Notes: generated by a model not told the origin, from the sequence alone. A stretch of 64,000 nucleotides of DNA from Rhizomys pruinosus (GCA_009823505.1 VZQC01011955.1:2498914-2562913); one strand, 5' to 3'. Counted from the stretch's first letter, positions 33,970 to 44,969 are shown. Made by a program: numbers and translations.

Positions 33970-34900
33970 TTCTCAGACTACTTCACATGCCAACAGGTCC
34001 TGGACATGGAAGATATGAGAGAAGACTGATCTATCAGCACTGAGTTAACACTGGCCACCAAAAGTGTCTCCACAAGCCACCAGCTTGTGACAGATGAATT
34101 TTGAATAACTGACGTCAGTCATCTTAAGGGCAGTAACAGAAATACTACAGAATTGCTAGGATTGCTTCTTTTTAAACCACTAAACCAGATGGCTAAGAAG
34201 CTGAAGGTGGAGGGACAGAAGGCAGACGCTCCTTGTGGGTATGCGCACACACTCGAAGGTCTGAGGTCAGAAATGTCACACGGTCCTTGCTCTGCCCTGG
34301 ACTCCAACCCCAGCTCTCTAAGTCTCCCGATGCTGAGGCTTTGACTGGGAAACAGAGCCATGTCCAGAGCTTTTCTTTATTCCTCAGTTTCCCTAATTGT
34401 GCTGGGAAAGGACAATCCATTTGGAAGGTCTGTCCATTTGACTCTGACATTCACACGGTGGGTCAGGGAGGCAGGTAGCCTCCCCTCTCCCTGGCGCCTC
34501 CACCAGGGCATAATGAGAGCAAGGGCCTGGCACGGGGGTGGGTGTACCTTCGATAGAGACCGAGGTAAGTGCACATGCAAGCTCTCCTTTATCTGTTCTC
34601 ACTACCAAGACTGTTTTATTTCCCTGAACCAAGGCCTCCGAAGTGTAAGTGTAAGTTACAGGTCACACTGGTCCAGGAGGGTGGTTCTTGTGACCCTAGG
34701 CCAAGCCATGCTAGAAGTATGGATTTAGAAATAAAGGTGAGATTTGTAAATGAAGACACCGAGGGTGGGAATGTCCCATGTCATCGCCTGTGAGAACTCA
34801 CTGAACAGCACTGCCATTTTCCGTAATTAGAGGAGAAAGAATTTCACAACTTCATTAATTTGATCTCAATTCTCATGCCTGCTCAAGTGTCATGCGATAA
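33970..34900. other. SLC24A4 intron, unique sequence
   Basis: No SINE or exon recognised. An AT-rich patch with ATTAATTTGATC near 34855 is the only notable composition change. Confidence 0.35.
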
Positions 34901-34902
<2 letters not shown>

Positions 34903-34931
<29 letters not shown>

Positions 34932-35066
34932 GAGACAGTGCCTTCCTGTAGCCCCTGCTGGCCTGGAACTCACTTTATAGACCAGGCTGGCCTTGAACTC
35001 ACAGAGATCTGCCAGCCTCTGCCTCCCAAGTGCTGGGATTAAAGGTGTGTGCTACCACACCCAGTG
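34903..35066 (-). mobile_element. B1 SINE
   Basis: A 28-T tail then reversed B1 (GAGACAGTGCCTTCC to GTGTGCTACCACACCCAG). Confidence 0.9.
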
Positions 35067-35439
35067 ATAACTAATTTTTTTTAACTTGTAATGTTTGGGG
35101 AACAGAATTTAGTAAGAAGAACCACTAGTTCCTTAAAATGTAAAGATGGAGTGGTCTTCTATACTTCGAAAAAATTGAGATGTGAAAGTCAATTGATTTA
35201 AGGCGAAGGAGCAGTTTGCTTTGACTGCCATCTGTTTCCAGGGATCTGGGTAGCATTTCAAGCCTTTCTGCTATACGAAGAGGCGAAGAGGCGAATGGGA
35301 GAATGAAGCCCTCTCCTCAGGCAACATGCTCCACATGGTACTCAGGATCCTAACAGCTGGGCTCTCACACTGGGATGGGGAGGAGAGGGAGGATGAGGTG
35401 GGCTGGCTAGGGAGCCAACAGTCCTGAAAGAAGTGCTGG

Positions 35440-35715
35440 CCACTCCCACTTCAGAGGGGCTCATCCTGGTTCAAGGAGTTGAGTCACTTGCCCAATTTTA
35501 ATCCTCTTAAGAGGTGGGACTAGGGGGCTGGAGAGATGGCTCAGTGGTTAAGTGCACAGACTACTCTTGCAGAGGACCCGGGTTCGATTCCCAGCACCTA
35601 CATGGCAGCTAAGAACTGTCTTTAAGCCGGGCATGGTAGCGCACGCCTTTAATCCTAGTGTCAAAAAAAAAAAGAAAAAAAAAAGTAGGACTAGGATTCA
35701 AGTTTGTCCTCATTG
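35440..35715 (-). mobile_element. MIR remnant split by a truncated SINE pair
   Basis: MIR-like words (GAGTCACTTGCCCAATTTTAA, GGACTAGGATTCAAG) flank an insertion at about 35526-35683 made of a B2-type 5' part (GGGGCTGGAGAGATGGCTC) fused to a B1 5' fragment (GCCGGGCATGGTAGC). GTGGGACTAGG and GTAGGACTAGG at its ends look like a target-site duplication with one change. Confidence 0.7.
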
Positions 35716-35780
35716 ACCAGGGGTGTGGCTCATGGGTAGAGTACTTGCTTGATCCCCAGTGCTGCAACAAACAGGAAATC
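35716..35780 (+). mobile_element. ID-type SINE fragment
   Basis: CATGGGTAGAGTACTTGCTTGATCCCCAGTG is the ID core with part missing. Confidence 0.65.
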
Positions 35781-36185
35781 CAAACCCAAATTCAAAGGCT
35801 CCCTAGAGCCTTTCCTTTCCCACCAACCTGCATCCCGCCTGGGACAAGGGAAAGGGGTCCCTGTGCCTACAGAGAGCTTTCCTGGGCCCACCGCCTCACC
35901 ATTCAAACCCTGCCTGCCTTTGCTGCTGGCCTCCGCTATGAGGAAAGAGAAATGAGGTGCATGTGGCCGACAGGTGGGCTTCAGAGGCAGCCACGCTGGA
36001 GCCATGTTCCCTCTTGTTGCTCCCAGGCCCCTTGCTGGGGGAGGAAGATAAAGAGAGGGGTCCATCTGGGTTGGGGGTGTTTGCACAGCCTGGCTCAGCA
36101 GAGCCTAGCCAGTGACAGGTTTGTACAGGGAGCTGTCACACATGATCACAGGAGCTATGCCAATGCCTGTCCACCTGAAAATTTC
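35781..36185. other. SLC24A4 intron, unique sequence
   Basis: No gene recognised; the overlapping open frames on both strands are chance. Confidence 0.35.
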
Positions 36186-36189
36186 TGTC

Positions 36190-36370
36190 CAGTGGCACCT
36201 GGTGGCCTTGGGAGACCTGTACTGGGTTCTAAACCCTTTGTTAGCCCTCGCTATTCATGTAACCTTGGGTAATCCACTCATTCTTTCAATGCCTTGATTT
36301 CTCCATCTATAAAATGGGGACAGTAAAAATGCTTATCTAATGGGGCTGTTATGAGGACAGGAAAGACTTT
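36190..36370 (+). mobile_element. MIR element
   Basis: GTAACCTTGGGTAATCCACTC, TGATTTCTCCATCTATAAAATG and GGGGCTGTTATGAGGACAG follow MIR order. Confidence 0.75.
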
Positions 36371-36592
36371 TTAAAAATTTTATTTATTTTTTTATGTGTA
36401 TGAATGTATTGTCTGCATGTAGGTTTGTGCACCCGTGTCATGGAATGCCACGGAGGTCAGAAGAGGGCATCAGATTCCCCTGGGACTGGAGTCAAAGATG
36501 GTTCTCAGCTGCCATATGGGTGCTGGGAATTGAACCCGGGTCCTCTGCGAGAGCAGTTGGCACTCTTAACTGCTAGGCCATCTCTCCAGCCC
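36371..36592 (-). mobile_element. B2-type SINE, single-block subtype, with target-site duplication
   Basis: Has GGAGTCAAAGATGG in place of the duplication. CAGGAAAGACTTT flanks it at 36358-36370 and 36593-36605. It was inserted at the end of a MIR. Confidence 0.92.
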
Positions 36593-36654
36593 CAGGAAAG
36601 ACTTTCTAGAAAGTGTGTCAGCTACTACCTAGCATAGAGGAAAGGGGCTTCTTG

Positions 36655-36732
36655 GCAGGAGGCATGGAGGAGGGGGCATGGAGGAGGGGCACGGAGGAGG
36701 GGGCACAGAGGAGGTGCATGGAGGAGGGAGAG
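36655..36732 (+). repeat. GGAGG-rich short minisatellite
   Basis: About five irregular 15-18 bp units of the form GGAGGAGGGGGCAYRGAG. Confidence 0.85.
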
Positions 36733-37053
36733 CCACCTCGGCTTCCCTTTCACTGACCCTATCTCTTTTCTTTATTTCCCTGCAACTCCAGAGAAAAGAA
36801 GCTCAGCAATCACACCATTGGTGAACCATTACTCTCCCCCTCCCACCCACAGCAGCCTTGCGAGGGTTCATTTCCCTCCTATCTGATGTTACAGAGGTAA
36901 CAAAGCATGGTGTCCACACTGGAGTACACAGTATGGTCCACAGTGCTCTGATATCATCCCTTCCAGAGACATGCCTAAACCTCCCCTCTGACCACTTGGA
37001 AGAGGCCGAGCTGGGGTTGGCCGCCCAGTTCATCCACCATGCTCAGAACTTAC

Positions 37054-37220
37054 CAGCCACACCATGAAGTAGGAGAACACAGCAATCCACAGTGTGGCCA
37101 TGATGAAGGTGACCATGAAGAACTTCTCCCAGCGGGGCTTGCTGCAGTTGGGGATGGTGATGCACAGGAAGAAGATGAGGGGCCAGGTAAACACCCACTT
37201 GGCCTTGTCCCCTTTTGACT
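37054..37220 (-). CDS. SLC24A4: SLC24A4 coding exon: loop end and first helices of the second membrane block
   Basis: The acceptor CAG is at 37223-37221 and the donor GTAAGT at 37053-37048. The 167 nt start with two bases that complete a Glu codon with the previous exon, then encode 55 residues. After SKGDKAK come two hydrophobic segments: WVFTWPLIFFLCITIPNC (roughly residues 7-24 of the exon) and FFMVTFIMATLWIAVFSY (33-50), separated by the charged SKPRWEK. This fits re-entry into the membrane after the cytoplasmic loop. The exon lies between two repeat-rich introns and is itself intact. Confidence 0.95.
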
Positions 37221-37223
37221 CTG

Positions 37224-37705
37224 CAAGGGGTTGGGGTGGAGCAAGAAGGGAAGGGAAGAGAAAGAATGAGTTACACCTCTGCTAGTCCACTCGCTGGTTT
37301 ATTGCTATCAAACTAAATTTAAAAAGATGTTGTTTGTGTGACTCTAAGCAACTGAGTTACAGGACTGTCCACCCCCATCACATCATCTGGAAACAACAAA
37401 ACAACTCAGTGCTCGCTGATTGACTAACTTTAGTCCATTCTAATCCTTCATTTGACTGGATAAAGAAGGCAAACTCAGAACAGGGGTGAAGCTGTCCCTG
37501 GGGAGCAGGGACAGGAAGTGGGATACAGATGGGCTTTGGAATTAGACAGACTCAAGCAGTCCTTTCAACTCTTACTCCCGTGAGGATAAGGATCAAGCTA
37601 GGACGGTAACAAATCAGTAATTGATGTAAGGAGTATGGCAGGCACACTGTTGGGTCCTAAGCATCTTACTCCCTTCATATGTCCTTAGCCATGTTCTCTT
37701 GAGGT
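37224..37705. other. SLC24A4 large intron, unique sequence next to the exon
   Basis: No repeat or exon recognised. Confidence 0.35.
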
Positions 37706-37746
37706 TGGAGAGATAGATGGTTCAGCAGTTAAAAGCACTGGCTGCT

Positions 37747-38240
37747 CACTGTGGAAAGCAGTGTGGAGAACCCTTGGAAGACCAAAATGAGCTTACCACC
37801 TGACCCAGCCATACCACTCCTGGGTATGTACCCATAAGACTCATCCTACCACAGAGATACATGCACAGCCATGTTTATTGCAGCTCTGTTCACAATAGCA
37901 AAAAGCTGGAACCAACCCAAGTGCCCCTCAACTGATGCATGGATAGAGAAACTGGTACATCTACACAATGGAGTTCTATGCAGTGGTAAAGAAAGATGAC
38001 ATCATGAACATTGCAGGTAAATGGACAGAACTAGAATATATTATGTTAAGTGAAGTAACACAGTCCCAAAAAAACAAACGACGAACGGTATCCCTCATCT
38101 GTGGATGCTAGCCCCAATTACCTAGTTCTAAGTATTTCTTGTGCAAGGCTCCTTGAGCTTTTGTCCAAGTAGTTGAGAGATGTACATATTGGAAAGAGAA
38201 GAAGAAGAAGAAGAAGAAGAAGAAGAAGAAGAAGAAGAAG

Positions 38241-38274
<34 letters not shown>

Positions 38275-38610
38275 GAAAAGACTGCATCAAAGAACTTACT
38301 GAAATGGTGAACTTCTGCTTGAAACAGTCAACTTCTATATCAAGAATTTTGAGAAAGACTGAGAAAAAGATGAAAAACATATTTGGCAGAATATGTGAGC
38401 TCTGGTGGGGTGGGGGGATGGGATGGGGACATGGGTCCTGATTTGATAAGTTTCTACAAAATATATATTAAAAATATTTAAGGTTATAATTGAAAGATAA
38501 AAAAGAAAATAAGGTAAAAGGAAGCAGGACACATCTCTCAATAATAACTTTNTATATATAAACAAAAAATAAAAATAAAAAAATAAAAAGAATAGAAATG
38601 TATATCTAGT
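37747..38610 (+). mobile_element. L1 3' end inserted into a SINE
   Basis: Sense L1 ORF2-end and 3'UTR words: CCACTCCTGGGTATGTACCC, CAGCTCTGTTCACAATAGC and GGAGTTCTATGCAGTGGTAAAG, followed by an A-rich end. It is 5'-truncated. (AAG)n and (AAC)n runs lie inside its 3'UTR. A single N is at 38552. Confidence 0.92.
38196..38273 (+). repeat. (AAG)n then (AAC)n
   Basis: About 45 bp of AAG followed by about 33 bp of AAC within the L1 3'UTR. Confidence 0.97.
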
Positions 38611-38865
38611 AAAAAAAAATGCACTGGCTGCTTTTGTAGAGGACCCTCGTTGGTTCCCAGCACCTACATAGTGGCTAACAACCATCTGTAACTCCAGTTC
38701 TAGAGGCTCTGATGCCCTCTTCTGACCTCTGTGGACACTGCATGACATGAGTACAGTTATATATATGCAGGTAATATACTCATACACATAAAATTAAAAT
38801 AAGTTAAAAATAATTTTTTAAAGAATGCTTTCAGTGTGGGTTGCTGCAGGAATGGTGTGATATGG

Positions 38866-39195
38866 TATGATGGTTTGAATTAGAATGTTATCCATAGGCT
38901 CCAAGTATTTGCACATCTTGTCCCCAGTTGGTGGTGCTCTTTAGAGAGGTTTTAGGTGGTGTGGCTTGCTGGAGGAAGTACGTCACTGGGGACAGGCTCT
39001 GAGAGTTTATAGGCCTTGCCAGATTTCCAATTGCTCTCTGTTTCCTGTGCCTGCTTGGAGAGACCATCCCTTGGCTCCTGCCACCATGCCTCCCTGCCAT
39101 TATGGACTCTAACCCTCTGGAACTGTAAGCTCAAATAAACTCTTCCTTTTATAAGTTCTCTTGGACAGGAGATTTTATCGCAACAACTAATACAC
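38866..39195 (+). mobile_element. MaLR-type solo LTR (ORR1/MT-like)
   Basis: Starts TGGTATGATGGTTTGAATTAG and contains GGTGTGGCTTGCTGGAGGAAG, CTGTAAGCTCAAATAAACTC and a terminal ACAACTAATACACA. This order is typical of rodent MaLR LTRs. Confidence 0.72.
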
Positions 39196-39334
39196 AGTGT
39201 ACAGAAAGCAGCCGGCAGCCAGCCTTACACACGGGAGGAGGGAGCTGAAGGGCAGAAGACACAGGAGGATTCATGCTCAGGATCCCCCGAAGCCGATGGA
39301 AAAGGGTCAATTCATGCATTCAAGGACACATGTC

Positions 39335-39450
39335 AGGGCCCAAGAGATAGCTCAGAGGGTAAAGCCCTAGTTTCTTTCTCCTAAAAGTTTTCTTCTAACC
39401 TCCACACCACACGTGCACACCCACACTCATACACAGTAAAAATAAATATT
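39335..39450 (+). mobile_element. B2/B3-type SINE fragment
   Basis: GGGCCCAAGAGATAGCTCAG and ACACAGTAAAAATAAATA mark a shortened sense copy. Confidence 0.65.
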
Positions 39451-39452
39451 TA

Positions 39453-39872
39453 ATTACATTTATTTGTTCATTTGTTTACTGTATGTATGGGGGTGTGTCC
39501 TTGTATGCATGTGCAGGTCAGAGGACAACTATTTATTTATTTATTTATTTATTTTTGTATGTGTATGAATGAACTGTCTGCACGTAGGTTTGTGCAACCA
39601 TGTCATGCAATGCTGCAGAGGTCAGAAGAGAGTGTTGGATTCCCCTGGAACTGGAGTTAAAGACGGTTCTCAGCTGCCATGTGGGTGCTGGGGATCGAAC
39701 CCGGGTCCTCTGTAAGAGCAGTCGGTGCTCTTAACTGCTAGGCCATCTCTCCAGCTCAGAGGACAACTTTTAGGAGTCAGTTTTCTCTTTTTGCCATGTG
39801 GATCTTAGAGTTCAAATTCAGGTCATCAGGCTTAGTGACAAGAGTGTTTAACCTCTGAGCCATCTCGTCAGC
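39453..39872 (-). mobile_element. Old B2/B3-type SINE split by a younger SINE
   Basis: Outer pieces 39453-39530 and 39756-39872 (GTGTTTAACCTCTGAGCC, ATCTCGTCAGCCC) form one reversed element once the inserted copy is removed. Confidence 0.82.
39531..39755 (-). mobile_element. B2-type SINE, single-block subtype, nested, with target-site duplication
   Basis: TCAGAGGACAACT occurs at 39518-39530 and 39756-39768. The copy has an (ATTT)n tail and GGAGTTAAAGACGG. Confidence 0.94.
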
Positions 39873-39887
39873 CCTAATTTTTTTCTT

Positions 39888-40032
39888 ATTGTTTTGAGAC
39901 AGGGTCTCCCTGTACCTCCAGCTGGGCTAGAACTCATTATGTAGACCAGACTGGCCTCAGTCTCACAGAGCTCCACCTGCCTCTGTTTTCTGAGTGCTGG
40001 GATTAAAGGTGTGAACCATCATACCCTGCCCC
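39888..40032 (-). mobile_element. B1 SINE
   Basis: Reversed B1 (TTGAGACAGGGTCTCCC to GGATTAAAGGTGTGAACC). Confidence 0.88.
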
Positions 40033-42271
40033 TAAAATATTTTAGAAATAAAGTATACGTGTCCTCTCAAGTGCACATAGACTGTACTCCAGAAAAGATC
40101 AAGCGTGAGTCTGGAAAATAGGACAAATGGGTTTAGAAGGACTGAGATCAGGCAGAGTGTGCTCTCCAACCACAAAAGAATGAAATTAGAACTCAGTATT
40201 GGAATTCACAAACATGTGGAACTCACATGGCACAGTCCTAAATAACTGACAGGTGAGAGAAGAAAGAAATCACAAGGGAGATTAGAAAACACTCAGAGAC
40301 AACTGGAAACAAAAATGCAAAATATCCAAACTTAGGGGATACAGTGGAGACAGGGCAAGGAAACATCTGGTTGCAGTGCAGTTAAAGAGGAAAACACGTT
40401 AAAACAGGGACTTCATGTTCAAGAAAAGAAAAGAAAAAAAAAGAAGTGAAAAATAAGTCCAAAGAAAGCAGAAGAGAGACTCAAGATTACAGTGGAAGAA
40501 AGGAAGGGGAACAAAAGAGAGCCAATGAAACTAAAAATTAGTTTTTTGAAGGGGTCAACAAAATGGAGAGATCTTTAGCCAGAATTATGGGGGGGGGGAA
40601 GAAATGGGCTTGAAACACATACAATGTAGAGCAGTAGGCAGGCAAGCACAGGGCCTGGGGTTTGCTCCCCAGCAGAGAGAGAGGAGAGAGCGAGAAAGAA
40701 TGAGAGCAAGAAAGAACTTAAATGAATAGAATCAAGAATGAAAGAAGGACATTACTATACATCTTATAAAAATAATTAGGTAACACTATAAACAATTGTG
40801 AACCAATAAATTAGAGAATGTAAGTGAACTAGACTTAAAAAACAGACTACTAAAGTTGACTCAAATTGCCTTAAACGTCAATCAAGGCTTCATGGAAGTT
40901 CCCATAAAATACCTGAAGAATAAATACAAATTCCTACACATTCTACTCAAAGCCAGAAGAGTAAGGACCATGTCCCCATTATTGCATGAATAATGATATC
41001 AAAACCAGAAAGAATGCAAGAGAAAAGAACAGAGCAGCATCCCTTATGCATATTGACACAAACATCCTTAGTGAAATTTCAGCAAACTAAGTCCATCAGC
41101 AAAGAAAGGATTGTACACTATGGGCAAGTAGGATTTATCCAAGAAATGTAAAGTTGGCTCAACACGGGATTCAATCAGTGTAACAAACTGTTAATAAACT
41201 AATGAACAAAATGGTCCTCTCCATTGAGACAGAAAAGGCACTCGACAAAATTCAACACCTTTTCATGATATATAGGAAAAATATATTCAACAAACTAAGA
41301 ACAGAAAGCAACACCCACTATCTGGTCAGGAGTAGCGATGAAGAACCCTCAGCTATTGTTTATACTTAATGGAGAAAGACTGCAAGCTTTCTCCCAATGA
41401 CCAGGAGACACAAGGAGGAGGCCCTTGGTTTCCATTCAACACTGGATTGGAGATTTTTCGCCAAATTAAGCAAGAGAAAGAAGTAAAGGTCATTCAAATT
41501 AGAAAAGAAGAAATGAAACTAGCTCCATTTGTAGATGCCAGGATCTCACACACGGAGGATTCTAAAGAACACGCAGATACACAGACATACACACACATAT
41601 GTTAGAAACACTGAATAGCCAATGTACAAGATAAGAGATCAAGGAACACAATTAAATCTTATTTCTGTACACTAACAAGGAATAATTCCACAATAAACTG
41701 ATGAAAACAATCTCATGCACTGAGACTGAAGAAGATATCATTACAAAGTCTAAAATTTGTGTGGTGAAAACTAGCAAACACTACTGAAAGAAATGAAAGA
41801 GGCCTGAATAAATGGGAAGCATCCTGCTTATAGATCAAGACAATATTGTTAAGATAACAATGTTCCTCAAGTTGATCTAGTACTTTTCAAAATTCCAGCT
41901 CAGTTTCTGCTGAAACTGGCAAGCCGATCCTAGAATTCATATGGAAAACACAAAGAACCCAGAATAACCAAAACAATCTTGAAAAAAAGAACACGTATAA
42001 CTCACCCACTCAGATTTTAAAACTTAGTACAAAGTTAGAGTAATCAAGAAACTAGGCTACTGACATAAGGGATAAGTAGAATTTAAAGTTCAGAAAAAAA
42101 CCCATATACATCTAAGGCCAACTGATAATTAACAAAGATACCAAGTCAATTCAGTGGGGTAAAGAGCAGGCTTTTCAACAGACACAGAGAAAGCTGAAGA
42201 CACATGCAGAGCAGGGAAGTAGTCCCCTACCTCACACCATACATGAAAGCTTAGTAAAATCATCAAAGATC

Positions 42272-42425
42272 TAAATTGCCAGGTGTGGTACCACATGCCT
42301 TTAATAAAAAAATCAGTGCTGCAGGACGTGGTGGTACCTGCCTTTAATACCAGTACTGGGGAGGCAGAGATGGGCAGACTCAGCGAGATCACTGGGGCTA
42401 CAGGGAGATCCTGTCTCAATGCCTC
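42272..42425 (+). mobile_element. B1 SINE, partly duplicated head
   Basis: CCAGGTGTGGTACCACATGCC is followed by a second head, GGACGTGGTGGTACCTGCC, then a B1 body ending GATCCTGTCTCAATG. Confidence 0.75.
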
Positions 42426-42454
42426 TACCTCCCCAACGGGGGGGGGGGAGCTTT

Positions 42455-42590
42455 AGTTATTTAGCAGGGCGAGGTGGCATATGCCTTTACTTTCAGAACT
42501 GTGAGACAGAGGCCAGCCTGGTCTACATAGCAAGTTCCAGGACAGCTGGAGCTATAGAGAGACTCTGTATCAAAAAACAAAAACAAAGCT
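42455..42590 (+). mobile_element. B1 SINE
   Basis: GGGCGAGGTGGCATATGCC, GAGGCCAGCCTGGTCTAC and GACTCTGTATCAAAAAAC. Confidence 0.8.
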
Positions 42591-43012
42591 GGTCATGGTA
42601 GCTCACGCCTTTATTTATTTTTAATTTTTTAAATTTATTTTTCTCTATGTATATGAATGTACTGTCTGCATGCAGGTCTGTGCACCCGTGTCGTGCAATG
42701 CCGCGGAGGTCAGAAGAGGGTGTCGGATTCCCCTGGAACTGGAGTTCTCCTGGAATTGGAGTTTCAGACGGTTCTCAGCCACCATGTGGGTGCTGGGGAT
42801 TGAACCTGGGTCCTCTGCAAGAGCAGTCGGCGCTCTTAACCGCTAGGCTATCTCTCCAGCCCCGGTAGCTCATGCCTTTAATCCCAGCACTTGGGAGGCA
42901 GAGGCAGGTGGAGCTCTGTGGGTTTGTGGCGAGCATGGTCTACATAGTGAGTTCCAGGACAGCTGGAACTGGAAGGGAGACCCTGTCTCAAAGAGGCCAA
43001 AAATGAAAACAA
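42588..43012 (+). mobile_element. B1 SINE split by a B2-type SINE
   Basis: The B1 head at 42588-42613 resumes at about 42864-42880 and runs to GACCCTGTCTCAAAGAGGCC. Confidence 0.88.
42614..42863 (-). mobile_element. Young B2-type SINE nested in a B1
   Basis: GGTAGCTCACGCCTTTA (42597-42613) and GGTAGCTCATGCCTTTA (42864-42880) are the target-site duplication, with one C/T difference. The internal 20-bp duplication is present. Confidence 0.92.
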
Positions 43013-43800
43013 AACAAAATATAATTCAAAATTACTCCGTGCCCATAAGTATGCCCATAATGAAAAGATAACAAGCATTGGGGAAGCCATGGAGCACTGG
43101 GTACTGGCACATACTGGTGGTGTGAATGTAAAGTGTGCAGACTGCTTATAAAACAATCTGACAGTTCCTCAAAGGCTAAGCAGAGTTGCCACATGACTCG
43201 GGGTTCTATTCCACCTTGTATGTCCAAGAAGGATGAAGACCTATGAAGGCACAAAAACTCAAGACTCAAATGTTCATAGTAGGATTCTTCAGAACAGCCC
43301 CAAAAGGAAAAAAACCCAACTAAAACTCCAGCGATTAATGAATAAGCCCCATGTAGTATGGTTTCTCCATAAGAAGAAATACAATGCAGATATATGGTCC
43401 AACAGGCAGAGACCTTGTAATGATTATGATGGGAGGTAAGTAAGCCAGGCCCCAAAGCCACAATGTGTTAGAGTCCATCCATATGACATGTCCAAAATAG
43501 GGAGATCCAGAGACAGAAAGACCAGAGGTCACTAGGGATGGGGGGGGGGGGTTGACTAGAAGTCTTTGCTTGTGGGTAAGGGTTTTTAAAAAGTATAATA
43601 CAAATATTCTGGAATTATATATTGACGATGGTCACAGAATTGTGAATACAGCAAGAAAAACCGTTAACTTGTGCTATAAGGGTCTAATTTATGGCCTATG
43701 AATTATATCTCTGTTTTTGACATTGCAAAACAGGTTGGCACTAGTTCACTTTACAACTGTACATGTGCGCTTCTTAATTTCATAAATAATTGTAATAAAA

Positions 43801-44480
43801 GTACACTGACTTCAAAACATCACTCAAACTGCTTATAATAAGGAGCCAAGAGAATGTGGTTAGCTTAGAGTTAGCCAGCTGGGTACCCATCCAGATGTGC
43901 AGAGAAACATCTGCCTGTGGGACCTCTTGTCTGGGGTGCCTCTCAATACCTGGCAAGCTGGTCACAAACAGCAGAAAGGTTCCCGTCCCATGGTTGGTCC
44001 AACATGCCAGGCTCTCCTCTTACCAACCATATTCCAACCATCTGGGATGCTGGCAAAAGGTGAGGGTATTTTCAGAATTAACCTAAAACTCCATGGAAGT
44101 ACTGGGTTTTGGAAACTGTGACCCTGTACAGGAACCTCTGTGCAGATACACACAGAAGGATACATTTCTAGTTACACAGACACCACGTTGTATCAGGCAT
44201 TTGTCCTCTTGTTGGTATGCGTTTTGTACATTGTTTGACGTCCATCAGCATCTCGGCCACACCTACGTACCGTGGTTAGCATCACCACCCACCACTGGTT
44301 TCCTAGGAAACAGAGCTCTCATGGACCCTGTTGTCTACTGTTATGGTTTTCAACTATGGGATATGATACACTGCTGGATTAGAAAATCACTTTAGCAAAA
44401 TTCGAGTTGTGTTTTCTTTAAAAGAAACAGAAAATATTGGGATTATATGCAGTGAAAGTTGAACAGTATGCCGTGAAGCC
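43801..44480. other. SLC24A4 large intron, unrecognised sequence
   Basis: No exon or known repeat identified. Confidence 0.35.
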
Positions 44481-44481
<1 letters not shown>

Positions 44482-44523
<42 letters not shown>

Positions 44524-44705
44524 CGTAGGCCAGAGGTCAACCTCTGGTGTCAGGAACTATCCACCTTTTTGTGACGGGCTGTTTTTCTTCCTCCCTGGGA
44601 TCTGGGGTTCATCCACTCAGCTGGGGTGGTTAGCCAGTGAGCCCCAGTAATTTGCCCATCTCTACCTCCCCAATACTAGAATTACAAACATGCACCACCA
44701 GGAAA
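44482..44705 (-). mobile_element. (GT)n and diverged SINE
   Basis: A (GT)n run at 44482-44522 precedes GAGGTCAACCTCTGGTGTC and ACCTCCCCAATACTAGAATTAC, a decayed reversed B4/B1-like element. Confidence 0.5.
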
Positions 44706-44754
44706 CAAAGGTAAGTGGTGAGGACACAGGATGATGGGATGTTCACCCTACAAA

Positions 44755-44790
44755 GCATTGGTGGTCCAGTGGTAGAATTCTCGTCTCCCA
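44755..44790 (+). pseudogene. tRNA-Gly (CCC-type) pseudogene, 5' half only
   Basis: The 36 nt match the 5' half of tRNA-Gly-CCC as I recall it, from the acceptor strand (GCATTGG) through the D arm (CCAGTGGTAGA) to the anticodon loop (TCTCCCA), with about two differences. The 3' half, T arm and B-box are absent: what follows does not restore the stem or a GGTTCGA motif. It is therefore a truncated pseudogene, not an active tRNA gene. Confidence 0.75.
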
Positions 44791-44969
44791 AGGGACAGCC
44801 ACCCCGATGCTACTGGAAGTCCCTCCCGCTGCCTGTTCATCCCACCCCATGCACCGTCAGTGAGACACCTTCTTCACAGACTGTGATGGATGGGCCAGCA
44901 CTGAGGAGAAGATGGGGGCTGCTGTTCTCTCTTTCACTAGGCCTCTGACTTCTCTCTTGAAGTAGAACA

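Larger units (their letters stand above)
37707..38820 (+). mobile_element. B2/B3-type SINE split by an L1
   Basis: The SINE head (GGTTGGAGAGATAGATGG) ends at 37746 and its body resumes at 38621 (GCACTGGCTGCTTTTGTAGAG), ending near 38820. GCACTGGCTGCT is present at both edges of the inserted L1. Confidence 0.9.
40040..43800 (+). mobile_element. Old L1, sense, decayed ORF2 and 3'UTR, with SINE insertions
   Basis: The sequence holds ORF2-like text including ACAGAAAAGGCACTCGAC (TEKALD, the reverse-transcriptase segment that reads DAEKAFD in active L1s), and 3' words such as GGAAGCCATGGAGCACTGG. Frames are broken throughout, so it cannot encode a protein. SINEs occupy about 42272-43010. Confidence 0.85.

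Noticed and set aside
40040..43800. Possible L1 reverse-transcriptase gene
   Set aside because: Only short in-frame pieces survive among many stops and SINE insertions, so it is a decayed element and not a coding gene.
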